Below, piece after piece: positions 23,249-34,462 of a DNA stretch of 42,017 nucleotides. The notes below the pieces were generated by a model. That model ran no database searches, was not told the DNA's origin, and saw nothing but the letters and a program-made list of their open reading frames with translations. How positions within the stretch are numbered: the stretch's first letter is position 1; every line of letters starts with the position of its first letter. The DNA comes from Heliocybe sulcata (lineage: Eukaryota > Basidiomycota > Agaricomycetes > Gloeophyllales > Gloeophyllaceae). The translations under genes were made by a program, and so were the position numbers. The stretch spans positions 613,274-655,290 of the forward strand of contig ML213507.1 of NCBI GenBank assembly GCA_004369045.1, given 5' to 3'.

Positions 23249-25541
23249 ATGTCTGTCTACTCAGCTCAGAGCTCGGTCGATCCCCTTAGCAAGGTTTCTT
23301 ACTCGTCATACGAGCCAGCCTCGCAAGTGTTCTTGGATTCTCATATAGGCGTCTCGGGCCCACATATCAGGCAATTCTTGAAATGGCAAGATCGCAATAT
23401 TAGGAAAGCTTATTTAGAATGGCGGCATTGGGAGGGGAGACTCTCTACGGACCAGAGGGCACTGCTAGAGCAGCTATATGGACAGTAAGTGACTAATACG
23501 ATCGAGTGTACATAGTTAATTCTTCTTCAGGTTGGTCAACTTGCGAGAGGGGCTGAGGCAGCAGTCTACTACACTCAGACATTCATGGGGACCTGACGTC
23601 CTACAAACTACAAAATTATACCGTATAACGAGTAGCACGTTCCAAACCCATGTCAAGGTGCGTTTGATTCTTTGTATCCCATCCATCTTACTTTGCTTAT
23701 CCGCTGGTCTAGCAAACCACCGAGCAAGCAAGGAAGAGGGCTAAAGCGGAAGCCCGAGCAGCACAGGAAAGAAGCAGCAGGAGCTCTGCTGGCGAGTCCA
23801 CCACTGATATTACATACCATACGGTACTGAAGGATCTCCTATAGCAGAATCCTCGCAACTGACTTCACCTATCGTATCTCCGAGCGATACGAGTTCCGAC
23901 AGCGAGACAAGCTGCTTTCAGTGGTCTTCATTGGAGATCTCAAGTCCAAGTCCGGAGTCCGTCCGTTCCCGCTTACCCACGAGCGACATTATAGCTCAAA
24001 CACTGGAAGAAATAAAGGACAGGACACCCGAGCTCCTCGAACTGGCTATCGGTATCGTCGGTGAGTCTAATCGTATTGTCATTCTTTCCTGTGTCTAAAC
24101 TGGATATCATAGGGACAGTATATCTCGTAGACAAGGATAGAGAGCAATTTACATGCGGTGTACAGGCGCTGCTCGACCTTCAGTTCAAACGGGATGAGAT
24201 CCAAGACGATCGAAGAGTTCCCCTGGCTGAGGCACTCGTAGCCTTGCCGGACCTGCTCATTGTGATGGCCCTGGACATGTTCGAACTGGTGCATCGTTTG
24301 CAGTCGTAACGCCGTGCGAGTTACTTATGCTGCTTGTCTCTAGGCTGCCGGTATCGCCCGTGATTCCAATGGCACAGGCACGGGCGCCGCGGAAGATGAA
24401 GACAATTTCGCCTCTCAATGCGAGAAGGTCATACGAGAAGTGTGCCATAAGGCGCGGTCCTGGGAGATGCTTCCACCGGCTCTTTTCAAGGACACGGACG
24501 AGATTCAGGTCGATCTCACCGAACGCTGTGACTCCGGGGGTTACGGGACTGTCTGGATGGCAAAGATAGAGGGCCGTGCTGTTGCCATCAAAATCCTGAA
24601 CACCGTGCTCTCCGATGATCACGAGCACGTATTGCCAGATCTCAAGGTACGCCTTTTTCTATAGGTGCATCTGTGGCGAGATCTGACCTGTCGCGGTAGA
24701 GGTTCAGTCGGGAAGTCATCATATGGCGACAGCTTCATCATCGGAATATTCTGCCGCTCCTTGGGTTATGCCGAGCTTGCCCTCCGCCTGCGCAGCCTGG
24801 CCCGGGCATGATTTCTCCCTGGTGCAAAAACGGTAACCTGAACAGCTATCTGCGGAAGCAGTTAAGGAGGAATCGGAGCGTGGACTACATTCATTTGGTG
24901 AGCACTGTCGCGTGTTGTTGTATACAGAGGTCTTGACTCCATTCAAGCTTGAACGTATTGCGGATGCTTTGTCTTACATGCATCGCCATGATGCAGTTCA
25001 TAAGGATTTGAAGCTGGTAGGTGCTTCATGACTAGTGGGTAGTATCGGTCTAACTTCGATAATTACAGCTGAACATTGTGGTCGACGACAACTTGGAGCC
25101 CTGCTTGACGGATTTCGGTATCACCACTTTCGCGTCCAGTCGCACTGTCAGCCGGGAGCCCGGGAGCAGCGGCTCTTGTCGTTGGATGGCGCCAGAGGTA
25201 TTCAGGCGCCCCGGTGAAACAGACGCAGACGTACGGAACAGGGTAACCGCTGCGTGCGATATGTACGGCTTCGCGTGCGTGTGCTTAGAGGTCCGTCCGT
25301 CGCATCGTTGTGAGACTTGCGCTCATTGCGTCTGCAGATGTATACTCTGAAGTACCCGTGGCACGACATACGCTCCGAGGAGGAGGTAGAAATCAATGTG
25401 CTCGCAGGAGAACGACCGCCACGTCCAGACGGCATTCCCGACGAGGTGTGGTCCATCATGGAAAGCTGTTGGGTGCAAGATCGGCAAGACAGGATGAAGA
25501 GTGAGGACGCACACAAGGCTTTTGCTGCCATGTTGGCGTGA
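23249..25541 (+). CDS. coiled-coil TKL-like protein kinase D
   Basis: About eleven exons, about 600 residues. N-terminal helices: IRQFLKWQDRNIRKAYLEW, then LLEQLYGQLVNLREGLRQQS across the first splice. A basic Ala/Arg/Gln stretch (EQARKRAKAEARAAQERSSR) and a Ser-rich linker follow, then further helices (AQTLEEIKDRTPELLELAIG). Kinase domain: ERCDSGGYGTVWMAK (Gly loop), RAVAIKIL (Lys), FSREVIIWRQLHHRNILPLLG, AVHKDLKL spliced to LNIVVDD (HRD changed to HKD, Asp kept), LTDFGITTF (DFG), WMAPEVF (APE), DMYGFACVCLE and SIMESCWVQDRQDRM. One intron (about 23790-23841) needs a poor GTCCAC donor to keep the frame, so that junction is uncertain. It is the paralogue of C, duplicated with its divergent K partner. 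Confidence 0.83.
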
Positions 25542-26600
25542 CCGCGTGTGTCTGTGTATTCGGTGTATCGGATCCTGCTGGGAGACCAAGGACATACTAG
25601 TTGTAGCAGTAAATCTACTCTTCTCATAATTGTATTGCCATCACGCAGCAGAAGTCAATATGGCAACTTGATTAATGCTATCCCGCAATCCATAAACGCA
25701 AAAATTTCAGAGCAACGTGCAACGGTTAACGTTCACGTTCAACGCTCGATGTAGAAATAAAAATACTGCATGGCTAAAACTTACTCGATCAAGCTCTTCT
25801 CAGGCCCAAGCTTGGTGGGTATGTTACGAATAAATTAATGATGGTCGTCATTGTTCTCAAAAGGACGAGCGCGTCAAAATTTGGGAGGGTCACGGTACGT
25901 AAATCAAACCTACAGGGACCCACAGCCCCTGCACGTTCCCGCCGCCGCTCATTGCCCCATTGCCGTCTGTCAAAGGAGTTCCGGGTGCAGAAGCTGTAAA
26001 TAGCTTGCCCCAACATATCATCGGAACGAGCCAGCGCAGATTGATACCAAGCCTTTGTTCCGCTGTTAGTTTGGGATGGAACATCAAGCAGAGGCTATGC
26101 TGGAATCTGCAACACTCTTAACGCCATCGGCGGTGGCATGTCGCCGGGTCCGGTTTGCAGTATTCATCCTTGCATCCGGAGGAACTTGCATGGGAAACGG
26201 CGACCATCCTAACGGAACGGTCGCAGGGGGCCTTGGGCCCAGCTAGAAGGCGTGGACTGGAATAGTTTGCGCTGTTTCCAGGGCCGAACAAGAACCTGTC
26301 GGGACTGCCACCCTGCAGCTCAGTTGCCATATTCTGCACAATAGCCATGCACGTCCGACCTCTTGCTTGCATCAGGGCGCCGCCGTTATTCTTTGGCAGC
26401 GGATCGCACCCGCTCTAGAGGGCCAGTACCGATCAATCGAGTCTCCCAAGGGACGATGTTGTACTTCTTTAGCGACGGCACCTTGCCTGACAATGCACAG
26501 AGCGACCACCCAAGCCGTAGTCTATTCGACCAGCGGGTGTCAGCATGCGTGAAGCGCTGCTTTGATCAACGGCACTACTCACGTCTATTGTTATACTACC
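25542..26600. other. intergenic region, possible gene remnants
   Basis: Minus-strand frames at 26118-26372 and 25890-26087 look coding-like (GGSPDRFLFGPGNS; NGAMSGGGNVQGLWVPV) but do not join cleanly and belong to no family I recognise. The second overlaps the block loosely similar to 19008-19035. Probably decayed. Confidence 0.4.
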
Positions 26601-27026
26601 TCATCGACGGATAGAAAAGTCGGTCAAGTCCCAATTTATGTCTTCCGGTTTCTCGACCGTCTGCTCTTTCCCAATATCCACTCCCGTCACCTGTGCAATG
26701 CTTGGCCCTCGATGCAACGACTTCTTACTATCACCCGGCGGGCCAAGTCAATAAGAAACAATGCCTCATACGAAGCACAGTGTACTCACAACTTTTCGAT
26801 ACTTTCCTCTTTACCAAGGGCCGCTCCGTCGACATGGCCCTCAGGTGTGTTCCGCACCCATCCGGTGAGACCTAGAGATCTGGCTTCGGTCGCCGTCCAG
26901 TGGCGAAAGTTCACTCCTTGGACACTGCCTCGAACCTGAAGACGACAAGATAGATTCAGTATGAGACATACAATATACGGTACAGCGGATAGATAGCCTG
27001 CTTACTAGATATTCTATGTATAACAT
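26601..27026 (-). CDS. acylphosphatase
   Basis: Three exons (27026-27006, 26935-26790, 26727-26601) join to 97 residues, the usual length for this small enzyme, which hydrolyses acyl phosphates to carboxylate and phosphate in the cytosol. The signature is clear: YLVRGSVQGVNFRHWT followed by EARSLGLTGWVRNTPEGHVD. The catalytic Arg is residue 18 and the catalytic Asn residue 36, with the same 18-residue spacing as in the human enzyme. The last exon gives KSLHRGPSIAQVTGVDI and ends DFSIRR. The first intron splits the gene between strand 1 and the phosphate loop. The first exon has only seven codons, so the start is the least certain part. It lies 350 bases downstream of prefoldin 4 on the same strand. 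Confidence 0.9.
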
Positions 27027-27376
27027 CCTTTTCAGCGTAAGATCGTGGTCAAGAGTGAGCTGGGTGGAGAAGGTGATCGTGTGCCTACGTCATCGATCGT
27101 TATCAGGGATCTTCGCTTCGCGGACGTTGAAAAGAATCGGGAAGGGATTCGGCGAGCAGAGGACGAAGACAGTCAGTGAATGCCAGCGTCGAGTATTGTT
27201 TTCAGAAGATTTGAGGAATTATGGTATCTTCGAGTAGAAATATGAATTTTGGATTAGGACATATCACAGCTAAGAGCAGAACTATGGATACAGTAAACAT
27301 ACAGTTAACATTGGGTCGGTGCAGCATGGACCATCGTCAACCTCGACACCCAGGCAGCGAAAGAGTTCTCAGCATT
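27027..27376. other. spacer between prefoldin 4 and acylphosphatase
   Basis: About 350 bases. It holds the prefoldin 3' flank and the acylphosphatase promoter. No separate gene is seen. Confidence 0.5.
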
Positions 27377-27985
27377 CTACTCATCGAGATTGATAGCCTT
27401 GCCAAATTTCGCGTAGAGAACAACCTTCAGCTCTTTCATCGTCGCCTCGCATTCCTCCGTGGATGAGGCGAGGGCAGAAATCTGGGACACTATTGATTCT
27501 TGATCGCTCTCTAGTCGCTTCATGGCGCTGGAATGCGAGAGCTTAAAGAACGATTCTCCAATTTTATATCTGGCGGGCGGATGAGACGGACAGAGAGACC
27601 GGAAAGACGTAGACGTAAACGCACAAAACTGGTTCATCTTCGTCCGCTAGCTCCAGCTCTGTTGATAAATCATCCAGGGCCTCCTTCTCTTCCTGATACA
27701 CATGTCACGACAGCCTCCTAGATGGCGATCCGGTTTGCGCACCTTCAGATTCCCCAGTTTTTCCTCGATAGCTCTCAGACGTGTATTGAGTTTCGAGAAG
27801 TTGTTAATCCTCTGCTGATCCTCTAGTAATACTTTGAGTGTCGGGAGTTCTGTCGAACCACGGCGCGGCAAGAACTAACCCCAGGTAACCTCAACGTCGT
27901 CGGTTTCTTCTTCTTGCGCTAGCTACAGAAGCTGATCATTGGGTGGCTGATTGACGAAAACAAACTGTATCCTCACCATTCGCAT
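27377..27985 (-). CDS. GIM3: prefoldin subunit 4
   Basis: Five exons (27985-27977, 27922-27880, 27822-27743, 27692-27625, 27569-27377) give 130 residues, the normal size of this beta-type prefoldin subunit. Prefoldin is the cytosolic six-subunit chaperone that hands nascent actin and tubulin to the CCT chaperonin. Diagnostic runs: EVTWEDQQRINNFSKLNTRL, RAIEEKLGNLK, EKEALDDLSTELELADED, YKIGESFFKLSHSSAMKRLE and the C-terminus MKELKVVLYAKFGKAINLDE. These form two helices around a beta hairpin. The first exon is only nine bases (Met-Arg-Met), a start I recall from fungal homologues. It is divergently arranged with the S1P lyase gene, 445 bases apart. Confidence 0.95.
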
Positions 27986-28430
27986 CTTGTGGACGATATC
28001 AAGTCAATAAGGCCAGAGACGTGTATGGCTGCTACTAGAGTGTGGACGGCGAATGATGGCCTCAACGGAAGTCGGCAACACCCCGATGCCGGACCCGACA
28101 GCGGCCAAAACACGGAGGCTTGAGGCTACCCTCACTGATGCTAAGACTGTCGAGTGCGGACGAACTGCGCGCCGAGTTCTGCGGTATCGCTGCCCGTCTT
28201 CCACGTCCTTGACACTGTCACTTTCTCATAGGCCGTATCAGGCTACCTCAGGACTTCTGCCTCTCTCAGAACTGGAACGGTCAAGCCCCCAGGCCCAATA
28301 CAAAACACACAACTTATAGGCTACTAAATCTCGTCTTTGCATAGAACTAGTTTGTCCACTCGAACTATACACCGGCGTACACCTCCCCAAGTCGTCTGCG
28401 TATAGGTCAGACTGAACAAACTCTGGCAGG

Positions 28431-30811
28431 ATGCCTTCCTCGATGCAGAAAGCCTCCAGTGCCGTTTCTCCTACACGTCTGGCCACCCTCGACAATGTCA
28501 AGACACTCTTGCTCCTCTACGTCGTCTGGACCAACTCACTCAAAGTTTACCGGCACCTCTGTGCCCGCGGTATAACCTCGACCCTCACAGACGTCTACAA
28601 ATGGGTCGCGCAGGTGTGCGGCTGTCCAGTCTTTCACCCATGCCTCGTGCCGTGCTTAGTATATGCCATGTAGCAAGTCGTTTTCCTCGCCCTTCGTATG
28701 CCGCAAATGAAGAAGAAGGTCGAGACGGAGATGGCAAAGGCGAAGATCGACATTGAGAGCAAGTTGGTGCCGCAGGGCCCGAACGTTATCCGGCATCTGT
28801 CCTTACCATCCCAGGGCAAGACGTCCGACTGGATCGTACAAGAAATGGAAAGAATGGACGCGGAGATGGGGAATGAGGTCAATTGGAGGAACGGCAAATT
28901 GAGCGGTGCTGTCTACCGTGAGTGCAACCCAGCTGAAATTCTCGGACTGAGCCCCTGAGCTTCCTTCTGCTAGACGGCGGACCCGACATGGAGCAGATCA
29001 TCGTCGCGGCGTTCCAGCGGTATTGCGTTTCCAACCCCCTGCACCCAGACGTGTTCCCAGCAGTCCGCAAAATGGAAGCAGAAATCGTGGCCATGTGTCT
29101 CAGGATGTACAGCAACCCCGACGGTGCTGGCACAACCACCTCGGGTGGAACGGAAAGTATCGTCATGGCGGTTAAAACGCACCGAGAGTGGGCAAAGGAG
29201 GTGAAGGGCATCACTGAGCCTGAAATGTCAGTTACATCCTCCGCCGAATACACGTGTTGGTATTCTGACGTGGTTCCACAGGATCATACCCGCGTCTGCG
29301 CATGCGGCCTTTGACAAGGCGGCGAACTACTTTAAGATCAAGCTGCACTCCATCCCGGTGGACCCTGCCACCCGCCAGGTCGACCTGAAGCGGGTGAAGC
29401 GCGCAATGTAAGTCACCGCTGCCACTTTTCGAACGCGTCTTTGCTCACGTGACCTCAAAGTAACGCCAACACCATTATGGTAACTATTCCCCCCTCGCCT
29501 CCCTTTCACTCCCACTCACGCAGTACATTTTTCATAGCTCGTAGGATCCGCTATAAACTTCCCAGACGGCAACATCGATCCGATCCCCGAGCTCGGCGAG
29601 CTCGCCAAGAAGCACGATATCGGGCTGCACGTCGACTGCTGTCTTGGATCGTTCATCGTCCCCTTCCTCGAGGAAGCTGGCTACGGCGAGTTCCCTGATT
29701 TCGAAGGAAAAGGGAACAAGAAGAAGGTGCCGCTATTTGACTTTCGGGTTCCGGGTGTGACAAGTATTAGCTGCGATACACATAAGGTCCGTTTTGTCCC
29801 GTGTGGCACGAGCTAGGGTTAGGGTTGGCTGACTTGGGTTGTGGCTTGGGCAGTACGGGTTCGCTCCTAAGGTCGGTGGTTTGTTCAAAGTGCATGAGGA
29901 TTGGTGATTGATACTTTCTCCATATGTTTGCAGGGCTCGTCTGTAGTGATGTATCGTAATGCGGAACTTCGCAAGCATCAGTATTATCTAAACCCAGAAT
30001 GGATGGGTATGATTCGGTTCTGTTCCAATCGTACAAGCATGTATTGAACGCGTGTTTAGGTGGTGTATATGCGAGTCCCGGTTTAGCAGGGTCTCGGTAA
30101 GTGCTTTCCCCATTCTGATAGTGGCTAAACACTGAAATACCCTCGCCCTGCGTGGGTTCTTTCTTCCTCAGACCGGGGTCCCTTATTGCTGGGGCATGGG
30201 CTGCTATGCAATACATGGGCAGAGAGTAAGATAGACGTCCTTTGACCAAACACACTGCTGACGCTATCTTCGTGCAGCGGATATCTGGCGTCTGCCAAGT
30301 CCATCGTCGCCTGTGCCCGTAAAATCGGGCAAGCAATCACGGATTCCATCCCTGAGCTTTACGTCCTCGGGAACCCGCCCGCATCCGTTATTGCATTCGC
30401 ATCGCGGTCGCCGGAGGTGAATGTCCTGGAGGTGGGCGACATGATGAGTAGAAAGGGCTGGCATTTGAACGGGCTCACGAACCCTGCCGCTGTCCACATT
30501 GCTTGCACGGTAAGCTGCCGTAAGCTGTCTGAGGCTGAGTAGTAGATCTGAAATTTGGTGTGCAGCGACTGACGGTGCCGATCGTGGATACATTTATTGC
30601 GGATCTGAAAGATGCTGTTCAGGAGGCGAAGTTGCGCCCCTCGGGGCAAGGGTCGATGGTTGCGGTTTACGGCAAGTCTTTATCCAGAATGTCACTGGCC
30701 GCGTAGAGCTCATGCTTTGCATTTCTAGGGCTTGGAAACTCAAGTGCAGTGGGTCCCAAAATGGTCAATCGGCTGGCCACTGCGTTTCTGGACGCGTTGT
30801 ACAAAGCATAG
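28431..30811 (+). CDS. DPL1: sphingosine-1-phosphate lyase
   Basis: Thirteen exons (28431-28613, 28674-28917, 28974-29226, 29282-29407, 29461-29479, 29538-29786, 29854-29871, 29934-30006, 30060-30096, 30172-30225, 30278-30509, 30566-30671, 30729-30811) give 558 residues, the usual length. The enzyme is a PLP-dependent lyase of the ER membrane that cleaves phosphorylated long-chain bases to ethanolamine phosphate and a fatty aldehyde, the exit step of sphingolipid breakdown. Seen: an N-terminal hydrophobic helix (TLLLLYVVW), [64 protein letters not shown], and SCDTHKYGFAPKGSS, whose Lys (about residue 358, codon 29784-29786) forms the PLP aldimine. The last intron (30672-30728) appears to start with GC rather than GT. 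An ATG at 28443 is an alternative start. Confidence 0.95.
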
Positions 30812-32710
30812 AGTCACCGTGTGGGCTTACTCAATCTTCGGTGCTGTACTGGTTTCTCCTGTTGTATCTTATTGATGAATTATCGATGATCTTGTTGTTT
30901 GCTATCTTGCTAACTACGATGGGACGGCGGAATCTTATCGATCGGGAACTAGGGCGGACAGCGACTGTTCTCATGATATGAGTTCTACTCTCGGTGTACG
31001 AATTCCCGCGGACAAGCGACAGCGCCTTCGACCTTCTACTCTTCCTCTCGATCGCTTGCTAGACAATAAAACGGAGGTTGCGACTTCTAAAAATCGGGTG
31101 TTCAAGCATGTGCGCGGACACAAGCGAGGCAAAAAGGTGATCCCGACGACGCTCGGACGGGTGAGGCCGTGCGATTTATTGTCTTCGAGGGGCTTGTGAA
31201 CACTGACCAGATGGTTTGTTCGATGCAAAAAACGACCCCAGACTGTGGACCTGTTTACCCTACCGGGGAGACGACTTCGCCCTCGCGCGGAGCTCCTCGG
31301 ATCCATGGAAGTTCGTCCGCCGAGTTGTGATGCGCTCAGCCTAGATGGCGCTGTTATCATTGTTGACAAAGCTGCCACTGAGAACCGTCCGGATCCCAGC
31401 AGATAGGCGGAAGACCCGGAGCACCGTGATGCTGGGAATACACTGTTTCTTCGATTTCATCTGTTCTTCGATTTCATCTGTGGACCCACAGACGGCCTGT
31501 GCGTTCACATCAAGCTGCGCCATCCAGCGTACTGCCTGAGCATGTTCCCAACGTCCCGTAAATCTGATCCGTGGCATACCTCCTAATGTAAGGGCAGATT
31601 GTCCAGAGGCTGGTACAGGTCGCGTTCACCACTGTTTGGAACATCTGATAATCATCTTCGTTGATGTGGACATGTGCATGCGGGACGGCCTAGCCTGTCT
31701 GGGACCGAGCCATGCCATTCATCGAAGCTGCCGGAAGGCTCCAGGTCGCTGTCCGAACCATCCTAAACTAGCATTGATAAAGGTAACAGGTCTGTCTAGC
31801 TGGTCGCCATCGAGGGATCAGTCTCACGTATCGATTGACCTGGATGTTCCTCTATGATGAACTGGCCTATAGGAGCCGGCGAGTGCTTACACTGTTGGCG
31901 AACCTTGAAGCTTTATCCAGAAGTACTCCAGAGTTCACAAGAAAGATGATTCAGCTCCCTCGCTCGACATAGGTCTCTGAGTTTATACAAACATACCCGA
32001 GTGCCGAAGGAATTTCTGATTTCAAGCATGCTAACACGTGACTCGAGATCTGAGTTCCAATCGCGAGTCGCGTCGCACTCCGCGATGCCGGAAGATGCCA
32101 GCATCCTTTGTACCTGCTTGCCCCTACTGGCACAAATGTTCTCAAGTGTGCTTCCATGAAACACTGTCTGGCTAGAACGCAACATTCAGTTTCGCTGACG
32201 TGCATCGACAGCGGTCATGCATGTTCTATCGGGATCGCATGAAGGCACGCATCCGCTAAAGGGCAAATGAGTGCCGACGACGGTTGCTTGGCCGAGCAGG
32301 TACAAGTCGCGCTCCACTGCTCGCTAAGGATGGTCTCCACCAAGCCCTATGCCTAACACGTCGCACACCAGACTCCGGTACAGTTCGTGCAATGAAGATA
32401 GACGTTGTTGCCTTGTTCTTTCTATGGCAGAGACACGCGACCTTGCACCTCCGCACCTCCGCCAGGAAATATCAAAGAAGGCGCGCGTACGTCAAACGTC
32501 AAAATAACTCGAGTCTCAAGGAACGTGATCATAGTGGCATTGTTTTCTAGCAGTAACGGCAGATAGTTGAAACTTGAAGGAGCGGACGGCTGGACGACAG
32601 CAAGCGATGAAGTAACATGATAATGCAAGACGTGAAGATGTCTAGAAGATGAAGCAGGGACGATCCATAAATCCAGGTACCGAATAACCAAGCATGAAGA
32701 GAACAAGGGG
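30812..32710. other. region with coding-like fragments but no supported gene
   Basis: Minus-strand frames (31913-32185 with ENICASRGKQVQRMLASSG and DLESRVSMLE; 31341-31577 with DEIEEQMKSKKQCIPS) look coding-like and could be exons of an unknown or decayed gene, but I could not join them. Similar short motifs VRIPADKRQ (30996) and VRIPADRRK (31387) occur on the plus strand. Confidence 0.35.
31447..31480. repeat. 17-bp tandem duplication
   Basis: TTCTTCGATTTCATCTG occurs twice head to tail (31447-31463 and 31464-31480). In the minus-strand frame it alternates Glu/Lys-rich codons (DEIEEQMKSKK). A small replication-slippage duplication. Confidence 0.8.
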
Positions 32711-34043
32711 CTACTTCGGCATAGGCACAGCAGGTGTCCGCCGGATTATGTACTCGATGCGCCGAAACCAATGGCTCAAGCTGCGGAGAAACCCCTGGAT
32801 CCTGCCTTCGTTGCGAGGGACGACTCTGGAACGCAGCTTGGTCGTGGTGAGAGTCTTGCGGATCTCAGCGAACCTTTTGGAGACCTCCTCCATGGTCGGC
32901 CGTTTGTCGGGCTCTTCCTGGACCATGTCGTTGACGAGGGGCTCCAGGAATTCGAAGCCTTTATTCAGCTGCAAGCAAGGACGGTATTAGAGGAAAAGTA
33001 TCATGCTATTCGAACATCTTACCTCTATGAGCCGCTTTCGAATGACGTTGCCAAGATAGTACACATCGGTCGGGAATGGATTGCACTTCTTCGTCGGATT
33101 GCGCTCCAAAGCAGCAGGCTGATGCTCTGGCGCCGACCTATCACCGCCAGGCACGATGTCTTCCATGGGGGGCATGTCCTCCGCCTTGTAGCGGCGGGTT
33201 AATCCAAAGTCGATAAGATAGTACTTGACGGGTCGCTGGGTTCGGGTATAATGTTTGGCATCGCCCTTGAAATCTCTTGTGCGCCTGGTTCGGACAGGAT
33301 GGAATGATTCCGGATACAAAGCAGACGGGTCCATCATAATATTGCGCCATGTGCAGTCCCTGACCTCATGTCAGCTCGCGTTGTAGTTAGTCCGCGTAAC
33401 CGCTCGCACCTATGCGCTATTAGTTGTTTATGCATGAAATACAAGCCCTACGAACGCTCTGCAGTTGGTACTCGCAAGGACTTCCAAAGGAAATGGAATT
33501 ACCTCGATACATTGGTCGATAAAAGAGATTACTTCGCCGAAGGTGTCGAACGGAGGGTCGTTCCAGATTCGTAGGAATGGCATCACGAGGATTTGCAACT
33601 TTTTATCGTCTGGCGCGTCCAGCACTTGGTAAATGGGCACACAATGGTTCTCCGGATCATCGCGGAATTGCTCAGAGGATAATAAGACCCCAAAGTCGCT
33701 TTCTTGCGATGCATACACCTTTGAGATGCGCTTGAGAGCGACAATGACACCATCGGAAATACGAACAGCGTCCGTTATTTGACCATACTGATATGGACTT
33801 TAGTATCGGAGCCACGAGCAAATATAAGTCACCAACCTGAGGGCTCTGACCGTCTTCGCAGTCCAAGCTGGACTTCCCATTGCTAGTCCACGATGGTCTC
33901 CAGTCATGCGCGTAGCGAGGTCGTAACATGTAACCTTGTGTTTTGAGCCATTGCTGATGATTCCTCCACCAGAGCTCGAACGGACTAAGCTCCTCTTGAA
34001 CGTCGGGAGGGACACTGTGAGATGGTTCAGTTTCTTCAGGCAT
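32711..34043 (-). CDS. K-type protein kinase K3
   Basis: Five exons, about 365 residues, third copy of the K family. Seen: QQWLKTQGYMLRPRYAHDWR, IVALKRISK (Lys), ESDFGVLLSSEQFRDDPENH, GLYFMHKQLIAHR spliced to DCTWRNIMMD (HRD), VKYYLIDFGLTRRY (DFG), GGDRSAPEH, NPFPTDVYYLGNVI, KRPTMEEVSKRF and the tail RRIEYIIRRTPAVPMPK. The frame breaks visible around the catalytic loop are resolved by two introns (acceptors near 33441 and before GGACTGCAC at 33362), so the gene appears intact. Between VPGGDRS and NPFPTD it has about ten extra residues compared with K1 and K2. The start at 34043 (MPEETEPSHS) aligns with K1 and K2. Its divergent partner is the kinase-less coiled-coil gene E. Confidence 0.83.
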
Positions 34044-34462
34044 GACCGACCAGCATAGCAATAGCGGAACCCGGGGCACTTAGGTTCGAGTCGCGCAAGC
34101 TCGAGACCCCGGTCCTGTGCGCGACGCGAACCATCAGATGGACAAAGACGTAAGCGTGCCAAACAAGACCAAATATGGACCCATATCAGTCCATGTCTCA
34201 GTCGCCCTGCCACTCCCTATAGAGGCTTGGGCCTTCCTTCTCAGATTAGAACAGATCGTACAGCTTCCCCTGGACAGTCTGATTTGCTCCCGCTTTTGTC
34301 TTTTGTACCCAAAATGGTTATCAGTCATCAGCTTGCGCGGCCACGGTACTCGCACGTCAGGTATATATTCTGTCACCGGTCAAGGCCTGAAATGCAACCC
34401 CCGCAGCTGGCTGTTCACACCTCCTTACTTGACGCAGTCTCTCGCTCTAGGACGTCTCAAAT
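34044..34462. promoter_or_regulatory. shared divergent promoter region K3/E
   Basis: 419 bases between the start codons of K3 (-) and E (+). A TATATAT element at 34362-34368 is about 95 bases before the start of E. Confidence 0.45.

Noticed and set aside
29810-29830. TAGGGTTAGGGTT, telomere-like repeats
   Set aside because: Only two units, inside an intron of the S1P lyase gene; most likely coincidence.
33362-33480. Apparent stop codons in the catalytic loop of K3 suggesting a pseudogene
   Set aside because: Two introns with good GT/AG sites restore GLYFMHKQLIAHR-DC in frame, matching K1 and K2.
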